This document shows, in pieces, positions 11,076 to 24,352 of a DNA stretch of 64,000 nucleotides; position 1 is the stretch's first letter, and each line of letters opens with the position of its first letter. Location: positions 25,477,258-25,541,257 of the forward strand of contig NC_012872.2 in assembly GCF_000003195.3 (NCBI RefSeq), written 5' to 3'. Under the pieces are notes generated by a model, which worked only from the letters and a program-made list of their open reading frames with translations, did not search any database and was not told where the DNA came from. Source of the DNA: Sorghum bicolor. Lineage: Eukaryota > Streptophyta > Magnoliopsida > Poales > Poaceae. A program made the translations under genes and the position numbers.

Positions 11076-14000
11076 TTATGCATCGACCCATATGCTTGGG
11101 TAGTACCTCTTCAGATATTTGCCATTTAATGCTCTGGAAAATCCAACTCCTTCGAGAGTTTCTAGAATATAGGCACTACCATGAGCCGATCGACTTATCC
11201 GATAGGGACCCTCCCAATTGGGAGACCACTTCCCAAATTTTAAACTTTTAGTCCCGATCGGTAAGATTAATTTCCATACTAAGTCTCCATCGGGAAATTC
11301 TTTAGCCTTTACCTTCTTATCATACCATCTAGCAACTCTCTTCTTATTTGCTTCTATACTCATCAAAGCCCTTAGCTGATGCCCTGCTAGATCATCCAAC
11401 TCGTCTGTCATCAAAGTAGCATAGTCATCGGCAGTCAACTGACCTTGAAAAGATAGTCGCCTAGAACCAGTCTTAATTTCCTAAGGTAACACCGCATCAT
11501 GCCCATATACCAACTGATAAGGTGAAACCTTGGTTGATCCATGACAAGCCATCCGGTATGACCACAAAGCTTTGTTTAATAATGTGGGCCACCTCCTAGG
11601 ATTTTCTTCAATCTTTCATTTAATAAGCTTGATAATCCCTTTGTTAGATGCCTCGGCCTGCCCATTAGCTTGAGAATAGTAAGGAGAAGAATTTAATACT
11701 TTAATTCCCATACCGATTGCAAATTCATCAAACTCCAATGATGTGAACATAGTACCCTGATCGGTAGTAATTGTTTGAGGAATTCCAAATCGGTAGATAA
11801 TATGCTCTTTCACAAAATCAATCATATTGGCTGATGTAACTTTTTTTAAAGGAATTGCTTCAACCCATTTAGTGAAATAATCTGTGGCAACCAAAATGAA
11901 TTTATGTCCCTTGCTGGATGGCGGATAAATCTGGCCGATCAAATCAATAGCCCATCCTCGGAACGGCCAAGGCTTGATGATAGGATTCATGGCTGATGCG
12001 GGTGCTCTTTGAATATTACCAAATTTCTAATAGCCTTGACACCCTTTGAAATACTTAAAGCAATCTTCGAGTGTAGTCGGCCAATAATACCCATTTCTTC
12101 TAATCATCCACTTCATCTTAAAAGCCGACTGATGTGCCCCACATACTCCCTCATGGATTTCTCCCATCAAACCCTTAGCCTCATCATCACCTAAGCATCT
12201 GAGAAGAATCCCATCAATAGTTCGATAATACAATTCCTCTTCGAGGAGCACATACTTGGTGGCTTGAAACCAAACTCGTCTTTCAACTTTCTTAGATGGA
12301 TCCTTTAGATAATCAACAATTTCCTTTCTCCAATCATTGGCACCAATTGCCGATACTGCATTAATCATAGGCTGATATCCTGAGGCGTGCTGAGCCAACC
12401 GATTGGCCTCTTCATTATGTAATCAAGGAACATGCTCTAACCGGAAATCCTTGAATTCCTTCAACAGTTGCATACTCCTTTCATAATAAGCTATCAATAT
12501 CTCACTTCGGCGTTCATAACTTCCAACCAATTGATTTATAACTAGCATAGAATCCCTGAAGATCTCAACAGCATCAGCATGAACTTCCCTCAGCAACTAC
12601 AAACCCTTTATCAAAGCTTGGTACTCAGCTTGATTATTTGTGGACGTGGCAACAATCGGCAAGGAAAACTTATACTTCCTTCCCCGAGGGGAGATTAGTA
12701 CTATGCCGATTCCTGCCCCCCGGTCACATGTGGATCCATCAAAGAAGAGCGTCCAAGGTACAATTTCCAAAGCCTCCACTGTACCGCAATGTTGAGTTAC
12801 GAAATCGGCCATAATCTGTCCCTTATCCGCTTTAGCCAATTCATAACGCAGATCAAATTCTGACAGCGCCAAAATCCACTTAGCGATCCTGCCACTCATG
12901 ATCGGCATAGACAGCATGTATCGAACCACATCGTCTTTGCAAATAACCGTGCATTCGACCGATAGCAAATAATGCCTTAACTTAATACAGGAGAAGTACA
13001 AGCATAAGCACAGCTTTTCAATATCCAAATACCTAGTCTCAGCATCAATCAACCTCCTGCTTAAATAGTAAATCACACGTTCCTTCCCTTCAAATTCTTG
13101 AATTAATGCCGAACCGATGACCATCCCATCGGTAGACAGATACAATGTGAAGGGCTTCCCTTGCTGAGGTGGAATCAGTACTGGAGGATTTACCAGATAA
13201 TTCTTGATTTCATCTAAAGCCAATTGTTGTTCCTTCCCCCAAACAAATTCTTGATCGGCCTTTGTTGACGGTCCTTAAGTATCAAATTTAATTATCAAAT
13301 AAATAAAGAAAAGGATCCAAATGAAATCAAGATCTAGACTTAGGGTTTTATCTGACAGAATTCTACAAGTTTTGGTGTTTGTCTATTTCTGCAGGGGGTT
13401 ATCAGGAAATATGGAAGAAAGGCCCACATGTCGGGATTACGTAAAGATATTAACGTGCTGCGCAATTATCTTACATCTAGAAGACTCCAGAAGCCACGAG
13501 ACCGAAGCGGAGGCGAAACGGGGCCTGACCCTGGGCACCCGCCCAGTTGGTCAGGGCGCCCGCCCTGCCTCTGAGTCCAATCAGGACTCTGCTTTGCGGG
13601 AGATCTCCACCGACCTAAAGGATGAATCTAAACCATACAATCTATGTCGGTTTGATCCAATGGCCCATATTCACTTGGAGGGACTATAAAACCAGACCCC
13701 CTAGCCCCTGGAGGAGAGAGCCTCTCAACCCTAATTCATTGTTCCATCAAGGGAGAAGAAGCCTCTGATCAAGATTAGAGCAACCACATCAATTAGACAT
13801 CTAGATTAGCATAGCTACATAGGATTAGAACTAGAAGGAGTCAATCTTCGATTGGTTTCCGGATCTGTCAGGAGGATTCTTGGTAATTCTCTAATTGTGC
13901 TTCTAATTACTTTCTAATTATCTTTGTTCTTCAATATTATGAATATGACTTTGTTCTACTTCAATATATTGCTTATGACTTTGATCTACTTGCTTATATT

Positions 14001-15966
14001 CAAGATTATATTGTTCTTAGTTTATCATAGTTATGTACTTGGCTTAGTTAGATTCGATCTATATACATGCTTAGGATCGTATAGCGTTTATCTATCGGAT
14101 CCATGGGTAAATGATAGATATTGTGTAGGCGTGGTGCTTATACCGTATTTATCTGCGATTGTACCCAATATGCCAGATCATGGGGTGGTTCGTGATAGTG
14201 ACAGCTTCATTGATTCTTATATAGTCCCCCTCTCGTGTATTGGGCTGGCAGAGCAACATTATTACAGGGGAGTGATTGCTATGTTTCTCATATTCCTTGC
14301 TAATATCACTATGCATGGGCGTAGTCTTGTCTCACAATGATTGCTAAGTATGCTTGCACTAACTATGATATGCTAGACTATATAGTTGAGAATAACTTAG
14401 GGAATATTCTTGTAGTTCGTTCTAATACCATGCTAATGACTTTCTAGAGTATCTAATTGAGGTGCTTATCATATTTATTATGTGGCTAGATCAGATTAGT
14501 TATCCTTGTCACTATTATTATTTCATATATCTTTTATGTGACACTTATCCCTGTATGAAGAGTTAGATATAATGTTCTCAATTATACGTGCAATGATAGA
14601 TGCTCAATCTCATATCCTATTCTGTAATCAATATTGATGATTGCTAATCCCTTCCCAATGGTAAAAATATAAATAACGATACCTGGAATACTTCCCGCTT
14701 AAAATGCTACATCGGTATTAATCTGTGCGCTTGCAGATCCCATTCATTATTTATTTAGAAGAGCAATTGCATATTTCAATACCGCGTCTCTTATATCATG
14801 CTGGGGATGACAACTTGGCTTAAGTGGTGTGAGGGATAGGTTTGGCATTTTTGGCACCGTTACTAGATTTTGAGAACTTAGTCTACTTTTGGTAATGATG
14901 CTAAGAATACCCAACAGCCTTCAACTTGAGCAAAGGACTAAAAGCACGAATTTTACCAGACAAGTTAGATATAAATCTCCTGATAAAATTTACCTTGCCG
15001 ATCAAGGACTGGAGCTCAGTCTTGTTGGTGGGAGCAACTATTTTGTTGATGGCATCAATGGATCTTTGACTAATTTTAATCCCCCTCTGATGCACCATGA
15101 AACCAAGAAATTGTCCTGCCGATACACCAAATGCACACTTATTGGGATTCATCTTCAACCCATGCTTCTTGTACATTCCAACACTTTTCGTAAATCGGCA
15201 AGATGTTTTGCGAAATTTCCAGATTTAACCACTATGTCATCAATATAAATCACCACCAGCTTACCGATGAACTCATGAAATATGAAATTCATGGCCCTCT
15301 GATAAGTAGCACCAGCATTTTTCAAACCAAAGGTCATGACTATCCATTCAAACAACCCAACATGACCAGGACATCTAAATGCAGTCTTTGGAATATCCTC
15401 CTCAGCCATGAATATTTGATTGTACCCTGCATTGCCATCCATAAAACTGATAATCCGATGTCCAGCCGCAGCATCAACTAGCAGATCGGCAACTGGCATC
15501 GGGTAGCCATCCATCGGTGTAGCCTTGTTAAGATTTCTAAAATCAATGCAGACCCGAAGCTTTCCATTTTTCTTGTAGACTGAAACCACATTGGAAATCC
15601 ACTCGGCATACCGACACTGTCGAATAAATTTAGCTTCAATGAGTTTGGTTATTTCAGCCTTAATATCAGGAAGAATATTAGGATTACATCGGCGAGCTGG
15701 CTGTTGATGGGCCGAAATCCAGACTTGATAGGCAACCGTTGTTCAACAATCGATCGGTCCAAACCAGGCATCTCAGTATAATCCCAAGCAAAGCAATCTT
15801 TATATTCCTTTAACAAATTGGTCAACTGCTGCTTACACTCAGAATTTAATTTAGCACTAATAAAAGTAGGCCTAGGTTTATCACCACTACCTATATCTAT
15901 TTCTACCAAATCATCGGCCGATGTGAATCCCTGGCCTAACTTTCCATCATCGGCGAAACTATCCAT
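11076..15966 (-). pseudogene. pol: Element A pol (RT, RNase H, integrase), split by solo LTR D
   Basis: On the - strand it starts at ATG 15966-15964, overlapping the TGA of gag-pro (TGATG). The RT reads VCIDFRNLNKATPMDGYPMP and carries the catalytic YIDDIVVKS in 15155-15589. It stops at 14922, where solo LTR D interrupts it, and resumes at 13262 with the connection and RNase H (LFFDGSTCDRGAGIGIVL, NNQAEYQALIKGL). Integrase follows: zinc-binding HEGVCGAHQS with CQGC lost near 12027, core AIDLIGQ, TTDQGTMF, and QAEASNKG. The end is YYPSIWVDA before the stop at 11076. Besides the insertion there are several stops and frame changes, for example near 15720, 12600, 12420 and 11620. Compared with C it is full length but dead. 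Confidence 0.88.
13263..14916 (+). mobile_element. Element D: solo LTR (Athila-like group) inside A pol
   Basis: The copy runs from TGTTGACGGTCC to ACCCAACA, 1654 bp, flanked by exact 5-bp duplications GCCTT (13258-13262 and 14917-14921). It aligns with the LTRs of E and F by shared blocks: the start, a GGGCGCCCGCCCT motif pair (13533-13566), TATAAAA at 13685-13691, and a GGTAAAAATATAAATA block near 14660. No internal region or second LTR is present, so it is best read as a product of LTR-LTR recombination. The 138-codon ORF at 13924-14340 lies in LTR noncoding sequence and is not counted as a gene. Confidence 0.85.
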
Positions 15967-17317
15967 CAAAAACCTTCATCAGAACCGACTGCTTGGATCG
16001 GTGGAATTTCATAATCGGGAACCTTGAGAAAATCTTTCTCCCAAGCTTCTCCTGAAATACACCTAGTTCTCTCATAGGTGTCTGCCTCTGCCGATGCAAT
16101 AACATAGGAAGAATCCCCCGGGACAATCTCAATCTTGTCACCTACCCACTGGACCAAGCATTGGTGCATTGTGAACGGGATGCTACAATTGGCATGAATC
16201 CAATCTCTTCCCAACAGTAAGTTATAAGCACCCTTTCCACGGATCACGAAGAAGGTCGTCGGCAAGGTTTTGCTGTCGATGGTCAACTCAACACAGATAG
16301 CCCCCTTAACCGGAGACATATTCCCTTCAAAGTCTTTGAGCATCATATTGGTCTTGGTTAAATCTTGATCTCCTTTCCCAATCTTCCGATACACTGCGTA
16401 TGGCATGATATTGATAGCAGCTCCACCATCAATCAAAATCTTGGTCATTGGCTGACCATCCACTCTTCCTTTGACAAACAGAGCCTTAAGATGTTGCCTT
16501 TCATCATCGGCAGGCTTTTCAAAGATAGTCGTCATCAGATCTAGAGCTAGCTGAGCTATCTGGCTGGAAAACTCTAACTCATCATCATTGGACGGCGCAA
16601 GGAATTCCATTGGCAACATAAATACCATGTTGACACTTGCCGATGGACCTTTTCCCTTGGGATCTGTTTGTTGCTGATCTCTAGATTGATCAGAGTTCTC
16701 ACCCTTGCTCAACTCCTCTCGCCTCTCGCGCTGCAACCTTCTCTTCTGCGTCCTAGTCAACCCCTCTAGACACCATGGAGGAAGTTGCTGCTGCCTTACC
16801 GATGGACGATGACTTTCCCTTGACTCCATCTGATAAGTATTGGCATCCCTGTAGAATATAAACTCATCGGGGACCCGTGCATTAGCCATCCCCTCAAGTT
16901 CTTCCTGGTTCCTGGGAAAATATCCAACACAATCGCTGAGCCTGTCGTGCACACTGAGCCTGCCCTCCAGCCGATCATGAACAGATGCTCTTCCCCTAAT
17001 CGGTCCATTGAATCGGCGATCATTATCGTGATAACGCCGATCGGATCTGTCATACCGATCATAACCATTGCACTCAGGACAATCTCTGACAGTAGGAAGC
17101 TTGATGTTTTCCTCCCAACAATGGATAAAGAATGGACAATTCCAATGATCCCTATGCTGATTCCACTCATGTCGGTGTCTTTCTTCTTCTCGACGATAGT
17201 CCTCTTGCTGGCGTCGATACCGATCCTCACGTTGCTGCCAAGTCTCCCGCGGCCTTCTATGAGTTATCACAATACCAGATCGGGGAGGCCTTCCTGAATT
17301 AGCCCCTTCCTAGATCA

Positions 17318-20300
17318 TGTAACACCCTAGGTGTTAAGCATGCACTTAGTCTTACCAAAGTCATGCATAAGCATTCCCATCAAGCATAAGCATCATGAGC
17401 ATGACACTCTTTTTAAAGTATGATTTTATGTGCATCATCTCATGTGTTCTAAATATGTTAAAAATATGATGCTTGCTTCTAAAATTGTGAAAAATTCAAA
17501 TTAGGTTGCTTTATGTGTAAGAAGAATTAAGAACATTTTTGTGCAATTTTTGGAGCTATGGAAATTGAGAAATGGAATTTATACAAAATATCCAAAATAA
17601 CTTTATTTAAAAACCTAGAACTAAGTTTTAATTTGTAATTCAAATTCTATTTAGAATTTGGTCTTACCTATTAAAGCAAAGTTGTAGAGTTTTTAGTTTG
17701 GCACCACTTTGCTTTTGGGAGAAAGTAGTGAAAATGATTTGAAAATGGCCAAAATGAATTTATGGGAGAATTTGAGAAAAGAAATTCAAAAAAAATATAG
17801 AAAAGGGAAAGGGGACGCTAGCAGGCCGCGGCCTCGCTTCTGGCCCGCTGGCCGAAGCCGGCCTGGCCCGCCCGCGCCTTCCCCTTCTCCCTCCTCGCGC
17901 TCGCGCCCGCGTCCGCGCGCGCGGACGGCCTCGCCGTGCCGCCGTGGCGCGCCGGCAGAGCCTGGCCGCCGCATGCCCGCCACGCGGCGGCATGGAGACG
18001 CCCTGGTCGGCCACCAGGAGCCCCTGGACGCGCCCGCCGAAGCCCCCGCTCCCATTTGCGCCCTCCACCGCTCGCTCTCTCCTCTCTGCTCTCCCTCGCG
18101 CAACGCTCGCCGCTCCGCCGCACGCCATAGCCGCCGACGGCTCGGAGCTTCCCTCCCGGCCAGCTCCGGCCCTCTCCTTCCCCTTCGCGACCACCACCGG
18201 CTCCGCCTCGTCCTTCCGCGTCTCGTGCTTGCGCTCTTCCGCGCTCGGTAAGCCCTGCGTGCCCGCTAGAGCTCACCGGAGTGAGTCAGAGCTCCGGCGA
18301 CCTCTCGGCTCGCACGGTTCTCCCTCTCCTCTCTGTCTCTGCTTGCGCTCGAAGGTGCTTTGGATCCGCCTTGGCCTCGCGCACCTTTTCCCGTCACTAG
18401 CTCACGCTCTACCGCCGTGAAACGGCCGGACCACGGCGAGCAGCGCCGCCGCGTCCGCCATTCACGACGGCGAGGTAGTTCCGGTGCTCGTCCGGTGCCA
18501 AAGAGGGTACGGCTGGACTCGTCTCGTTCGCGCGAAGCTGTAGGTGCTCACGGTGTCGCCGGAAACCTCACCGGCGGCGAGATTCCGGCCGATCTTTGGC
18601 CGCGGGGTCACAGAGTGGATGACAGGTGGGGTCCCCTGACTCGCGTGTCCCGCCTGTCAGTGACTCCGAGGGTTTGAATCCGGGTGCGTTTAGCGTTTTG
18701 GGTGACTTTCCGTTTTAAAAGTTTTTCCAGGAAATGATTTAAATGTTCAAAAATCCATATCTTGATGAATATAGCTCCAAAAATGGTGAAATAAATTTTG
18801 GTGTGTTCCTTAATTCCAGATCTATAGCCTAGTATGATTGCATGTCATGTTGGAGTAACTTTCCTGTAAGAATATAATTAATCCATGTTTTTCCTAAACT
18901 TGGAAAATGCATAGTAAATAAAATATGGTTCAGAAAAATGTAAAACTTGTTTTGCTGGCTCTGCATGTGTGTTTAATCACTGAGAAAATATTGTTACATA
19001 TTATTTGTTGTATAAATGAATTTATGGTAATTTAAATGCTTGCATGGCAGTGCTTTATGATTTTTAATAATTAAATGGGTCATGCAATAAATCTGGAAAA
19101 TTTTGTGGGTATTTCTTATGATATTAGATAAATTGTAAAAATATGAAATCTGTTGTTTGACACTTATATCACAGTAGGGTGATTATACTTGCCTTATCCA
19201 TTAATCTTGTGATTTTTGTGGCTCAAAATAAGTAACCAAAAATTATGAAAAATTTACAGTAGACTTTATGATTAGCTAGTAGTCTCCTGTAATTTTTCTG
19301 GAATTTATTGATGAACAGAATTGCATGTGATTTTTAATGGGCTTAGAAACGAATAAAGAAAATTATGAATGGTTGGGTATGTGGGTTGAATGGACTAAGT
19401 TGGGTTTGGTGTATCTTTGAAGCATCATGTAGGTTGCTGATTTCATTTGAAAAATAATTATAGAAGAGAATGTAATAGATGTTTGATTCAATTGTTTATT
19501 CTTGGATGATGTTGACTACCTTGTAATAAGCATGACCAAGTGCATTACCTATGCATCATAACATGACTCCTTTGGTACTCCCTCATGTAAGCATCCACTC
19601 GGGCATCTCGCACTCCACTCATGAGCATATATGCATCATACAGGCTCGCAGGAGAACGAGGTGGGAACCGAGGAACCCGAGGAGCTTCAGGAGCAGGAAC
19701 CTCCGGAAGCACAGGAACCAGGAGAGGAACTGCAGGAGTGTCCGGATCACTGACCCAGCACGTTTGAGAAAGGCAAGCCCCGGAGCATTCTAAGCCTCCC
19801 TATTCTCGCTAACTTATATAAAGTGCTATACTTGTTCTACTGTATTGCATATTAAGTGATAGGAGTTGCTTGATACCGTTGTTGCATGAGTACTCCTTGT
19901 TATTCCTACTCATTCAACTACCTTGTCCTATGTAGATAGGCACGAAGTCTATGCTTAGCTTGCTTAGTTCGGTAGAAGTCGGGTGATTCCCTGTCACCTG
20001 CGAGATATAGGTGGATACCTGCTTGATTAAGCATTGGTTGCTCGGGGAAAAGAATAACCAAGTGTGGAACGAATTTGGAGACCGGGCGGGGTCTTATGGT
20101 GGGTTGACCATGGTGCCCCTGCCTGTGTCGATTAAGGACCGATCGTTGACGGCCCTCTTGTCATGTTGAACGCATGCCCCACACTTAGCTGGAAGGATAA
20201 GTCGTTCCGACCGCGAAGCCTGAACACTATCCGGGCCGGGAATCGAGCCGCCATGCGCTGTATTGGTGATGGTTGAGGAGAACGACGAGGGCGCGGCGCG

Positions 20301-21276
20301 CAACCTTGGTATACCTTGGATACCTCGGTCGCCGGAACGGTCCTCGGGTACTGGCGGTGCCTGCCGAACCCGCGAATTGGTCCTGGATAGTGTAATACGG
20401 TGATCTGTAGCTCACTTGATCAGTGAGTGTGGTTTGTGTGGGGAATACCTCGCCAGCTGGTTAGAAATCGATTCGAATCGCCATCGCTCCTGGATAGTGA
20501 GCACTTGACATGAGCTTCGTCCTCGTAGTAAGGACTATGGAACACTTGGGTTATAATGAAACGGGTTTATGACTGCTGTGATGAGGTACTATCATAGTCT
20601 CATACTTGCTTGTAATAGCACAGGAGCAAACCTAGATAATAGATAATGATACTTTCAACTTGAGCAGATTAAAAGAAGAAAAGATTTATGTAGGTTCGGG
20701 TAATAAAACCTTGCGGTCTTTGCAAAATGGTTGTCAGCTACCCCACTAAATAGCCCTCATGATCCTCGATGAGTCTTTATTTTAAGTTTATGACGGGTAA
20801 GTCTAGCTGAGTACCTTCTCGTACTCAGGGTTCTATTCCCATGTTGTTTTGCAGATGGTCAAATGTACTATGGTTATTGCATCCTCTGTCTGTACCCAGC
20901 TATGGGTGATGACTAGACCAAGGGCGATGGTCACTCCGTCTCTTCTTTGCTTTTGTGGGAATGACCGAACTATGGCACTGTATCAGACTTATCGTGTGTG
21001 TTGTAATTTCAAACTATGAAGCTTCCGCTACTTGAAGAACTTGGTTTGTAATAACTTTAAGCACTCCGATGTATTTTATGAATGTTGTAATCTGGATGTG
21101 CTTGTGGATGGCGACCGCTAAACTTATTACGATCTTGGCTGTTATGTGATGTGTGGTTTGAAATCCTTCGAGATTTCACGGACTACTGGGATTATATGGG
21201 CTTAAGCGTGACAGTTCGACTATGCAAATGGTCACTATTAGGCTTAATCTCTTATAATTTGGTCGGTTCTGTTACA
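17318..21276 (+). mobile_element. Element G1: solo LTR of a Tekay-type chromovirus inside A
   Basis: It runs from TGTAACACCCTAGGTG to GGTTCTGTTACA, 3959 bp. Flanking 5-mers GATCA (17313-17317) and GCTCA (21277-21281) are target duplications with one mismatch; the gag frame of A would rejoin across them. It is collinear with the 3' LTR of G2 in reverse orientation, which adjoins a chromodomain integrase, so the family assignment is supported inside this window. No internal region is present. ORFs inside it are treated as chance. Confidence 0.87.
17812..18680. other. GC- and CpG-rich island inside the G1 LTR
   Basis: About 870 bp of very GC-rich sequence with many CG dinucleotides sits in an otherwise AT-rich LTR. 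Several long overlapping ORFs appear on both strands, as expected from GC-rich DNA lacking stop codons, so none is called as a gene. The matching island in G2 is at 60776-61660. Confidence 0.7.
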
Positions 21277-23633
21277 GCTCAAGCCTTTTCCCTTGGCATC
21301 GGCAGTAATGATCTGATGCTGAGGATCCACTGATGCACTCCTTTCAGCTGCTTCCGATGTTAAGTCCTTGGCCTTTCCCTTGGCATCCAGAATGTTTGTT
21401 GGAAAAGGGTGTTGATCAATCTTCATCGGCTTCTGAGCTTTAGAGCTGTCGAATTTGATCCTTCCAGACTCTATAGCCGATTGTAGCTGTTGTCTAAAGA
21501 CTTTGCATTCATTAGTGCCATGAGAAGTTGCATTGTGCCACTTGCAATATTTCATCCTTTTCAATTCTTCAGCCGATGGGATCACATGATTGGGTGACAA
21601 CTTGATTTGACCCTCTTGAAGTAGAAAGTCAAATATCCTATCGGCCTTAGTGATGTCAAACGCGAATTTCTCTCGCTCTTTATGTCCAAAAGGACAAGAC
21701 ATCGGCTTTTTATTTTTCACCCATTCTGCCAAGCCGATGACTGGTTCTTCATCAGATTCTGAGCTTGCCGCTTCATCCACAAATGACACCTTTTTGTTCC
21801 ATGTTCTCTTGGGCTCGAAAGGCTTGATATCAGAAATTCTCTGCACCAAATGACTTAAGCTTTCAAACTCCTGAGATGCATACTTGTCCCTTATGTGCGG
21901 CAATAAACCCTAGAAAGCCAAATCGGCTAGCTGCCGATCATCCAGAACCAGGCTATAGCATTTGTTCTTGACTTCCCGTATCCTCTGCACAAAACCTTCA
22001 ACCGATTCATCATTGCGTCGCCTTAATTTGACCAAATCGGTGATCTTCTTCTCATGGACACCAGAAAAGAAGTATTTGTGGAATTGCTTCTCTAGATCGG
22101 CCCAAGTAACCACTGAGTTGGGAGGTAATGATATAAACCAAGTAAAAGCTGATCCAGATAATGATGACGAGAATAGGCGAACCCTTAACTCGTCCCTGTT
22201 AGCAGCTTCTCCGCACTGGATGATGAACCTGTTGACGTGCTCCATGGTTGACGTGTCATCCTGCCCAGAAAACTTAGTAAAATCCGGTACCTTGTACCCA
22301 TTTGGAAGCGGGATCAAATCATATGCGGGAGGATACGGTGTCCGATAAGAGTAAGTGTTGACTTTGGGTTTTATCCCAAATTGGTCTCTCATTACTTCAG
22401 CAATCTTATCGGCCCAATAAGCATCGGCATCTTGCCGATGAGGCGGTTGCGGATCCAGCACCTGCTAGTAAGCTTCCACATGTCTGTGTGGCGCACGATC
22501 TGCATAGAACATTGGGTTAATCATTTGACCACCCACCTGCTGACCACCAAACTGCTGTGCGCCGATCTGCTGTCCGCCGATTTGCTGCCTAAGATTCATT
22601 GGCTGGTTGGGTAGTCCCAGATTATGGAACCCGAGGCAGATCTGGCCTTGCTGGAACCCTGTAGCCTGATGATTCTGCTGGGGCGTTTGCGGAAAGACTT
22701 GCTGCCCAAGCCATCCACTATTAGAATTCATCGGCATAGATCCTGCCGATGTCTGGAAATTGGGTATCATCATTGAATTAACATACCCTGGCTGAGTCAT
22801 AAACCTCTATTGCGTCGGCATTGAATCTGCCGATGCATTAGGCATCTGGAATGTTGGAGCTTGAGAATTCCTAGTATAAGGCCTGGCAATAGTAGTTGTA
22901 GTGTACTGGGGACTCTGGTTCATCGGCATATTTGGAGGTGCCGATGCCGTAGGAGCCTTGCCTCTCACGTCAGCTGCCTGAGATGTGCTAGGTGTCCTCA
23001 GCGAATATTCCGGAGGCATACCATAACCCCACCAATTAGGAGGAACTGATCCCGACATTGCCGATGCCAATAGATCTGTAGTAAGCTTGATCGACTCATC
23101 TGATGTTGATGGATTGAACGGCATCGGCGTGGATTGCGCATTAGAGACTCCTAGCGTGCTTGGGGGCATAGTAGCCTCTGTGCCTGCAGCAGCCGTAGCA
23201 GCCAATGGAGTCGTAACCACTGGCGATCCTGGTTGATGGTAGGCAGGGCCCGTATAATTTGGTGGCAATTGTCCTTCTCTGAAAGTTCTAGCCACAGCGT
23301 TGAAAACCGTATTGGACAGCACACTAGCTTGATTGATCAAGGCACGTTTGAGAGCATTATCAACCATGTCTTGGAGTTTACCAGGATTGGCGTCAAAAGT
23401 AACCTGCTGAGGGGCCGGCAGCGCTTCTTTCTACATTACTTCGCCGCTCCAGTTGATGCTAAAGGACTTCAAATATTGCTGCTTGTAATCCTCCATGGCT
23501 TTTGCAATAGCTTTCTTCTACTCATCCTTGAGATTGGCTTCCGTCACGGGGATGACGTTTTCCAGATCGAACTCAGTAGTCGACATGTCGATCTTGATCT
23601 TGAATCTTGTCCCACCGGGCATGCCAAAAGATG

Positions 23634-24352
23634 TGTTGATGCAAAAGCTGATTTGCAAACACAAAGGGCTAATACCCGATTCAAACGTTAAGGCGTGCCA
23701 GCCGATTTGACCTTACTATCGGCAAAGGAGATAACTCGAATACTTTGGTCCCGACAACAGCGATGCGCCCGGATGGCACGGCCAAGAGGTATTCACACGG
23801 AACTTGAGAATACGCCGAGCTTAAGTCGACGAACTCCTAAGAACTCGTAATAAAAGGAAAATACGACAAAGTCATCGAAAAAGTAGATGCTGGAATATGA
23901 GTAAAAACGTGTGTTTGATTGATTGATAGATAGATTATCGATTACAAGGACCTAGGGTCCACATTTATACCCTGCTCAAAGAGCTACAACCAGACACGAC
24001 TAGAACTCAAATTCCAAATTTAACAGAATCCGTGTACAAAACAATTTAAACAACTAAGGAAAACATAAAACTCTCCTGCCGTGACAAACTGGGACACCAC
24101 CACGGACCAAGTAGCTGCCGTGACAAGCTAAGACAGCACCACAGACCAAGTGGCAACCTCCAAGTCTTCCTTCCATGTCATCGGCAGACTCCCCATCGGC
24201 AACGATCAATACTGGCCATCGGCATCACCACCCACGGACTTAGCCACATTCAATCCTTATCGGCAACTCTCCTGCAGACCAGTCACTATTACCCTTTCTT
24301 GCCGATCTACATCCTACCGATCCTGGGTAAGTGTCCAAAAATGGTGTCAACA
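23634..24352 (-). repeat. Element A 5' LTR (right copy)
   Basis: Its 719 bp pair with 6338-7056. On the + strand it begins TGTTGATGCAAAA and ends GGTGTCAACA. It is followed inward (- strand) by CATCTTTTGGCATGCCCGG, the presumed primer-binding leader shared with B and C, then by the gag ATG 48 bp from the LTR edge. Confidence 0.9.

Larger units (their letters stand above)
15966..23586 (-). pseudogene. gag-pro: Element A gag-protease, split by solo LTR G1
   Basis: The start is ATG 23586-23584 (MSTTEFDLENVIPVTEANL), as in C and B. Codon 23 is TAG where C has CAG. The Q/P/G-rich linker lies at 22465-23367. The retrotransposon gag domain (DLEKQFHKYFFSGVHEKKI, VQRIREVKNKC) is in 21910-22461, and a CX2HX4HX4C-type segment (CKWHNATSHGTNEC) lies in 21244-21903. 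Solo LTR G1 interrupts at 21276/17318. The remainder (15966-17270) holds a Cys/His cluster (CPFFIHCWEE, CPECNGYD) and the aspartic protease ILIDGGAAINIMPYAVYRK, ending at TGA 15968-15966, which overlaps the pol ATG. The gag frame here runs through NKKPMSCPF without the extra A found in C. Confidence 0.87.
6338..24352 (-). mobile_element. Element A: complete Tat-type Ty3/gypsy retrotransposon with antisense PMD gene, nested
   Basis: Two 719-bp LTRs (6338-7056 and 23634-24352) in - orientation flank gag-pro, pol and an opposite-strand PMD gene. The 5-bp target duplication GAAGT is exact at 6333-6337 and 24353-24357. Removing the two nested solo LTRs leaves about 12.4 kb, matching B and C. By eye the LTRs differ at about 23 of 719 sites (about 3 percent), so it is clearly older than C. 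All three gene modules are broken. It is inserted in the RNase H region of element H. Confidence 0.93.

Noticed and set aside
13924..14340. 138-codon ORF in solo LTR D
   Set aside because: A similar but broken frame occurs in the LTR of E; it is AT-rich, hydrophobic by composition, and lies in LTR sequence downstream of the promoter.
17709..18420. Long ORFs on both strands in the GC-rich part of G1 (up to 180 codons), possible host gene
   Set aside because: They overlap in several frames, have low-complexity Arg/Pro/Ala-rich content, lie inside an LTR, and the matching block in G2 does not keep the same frame.
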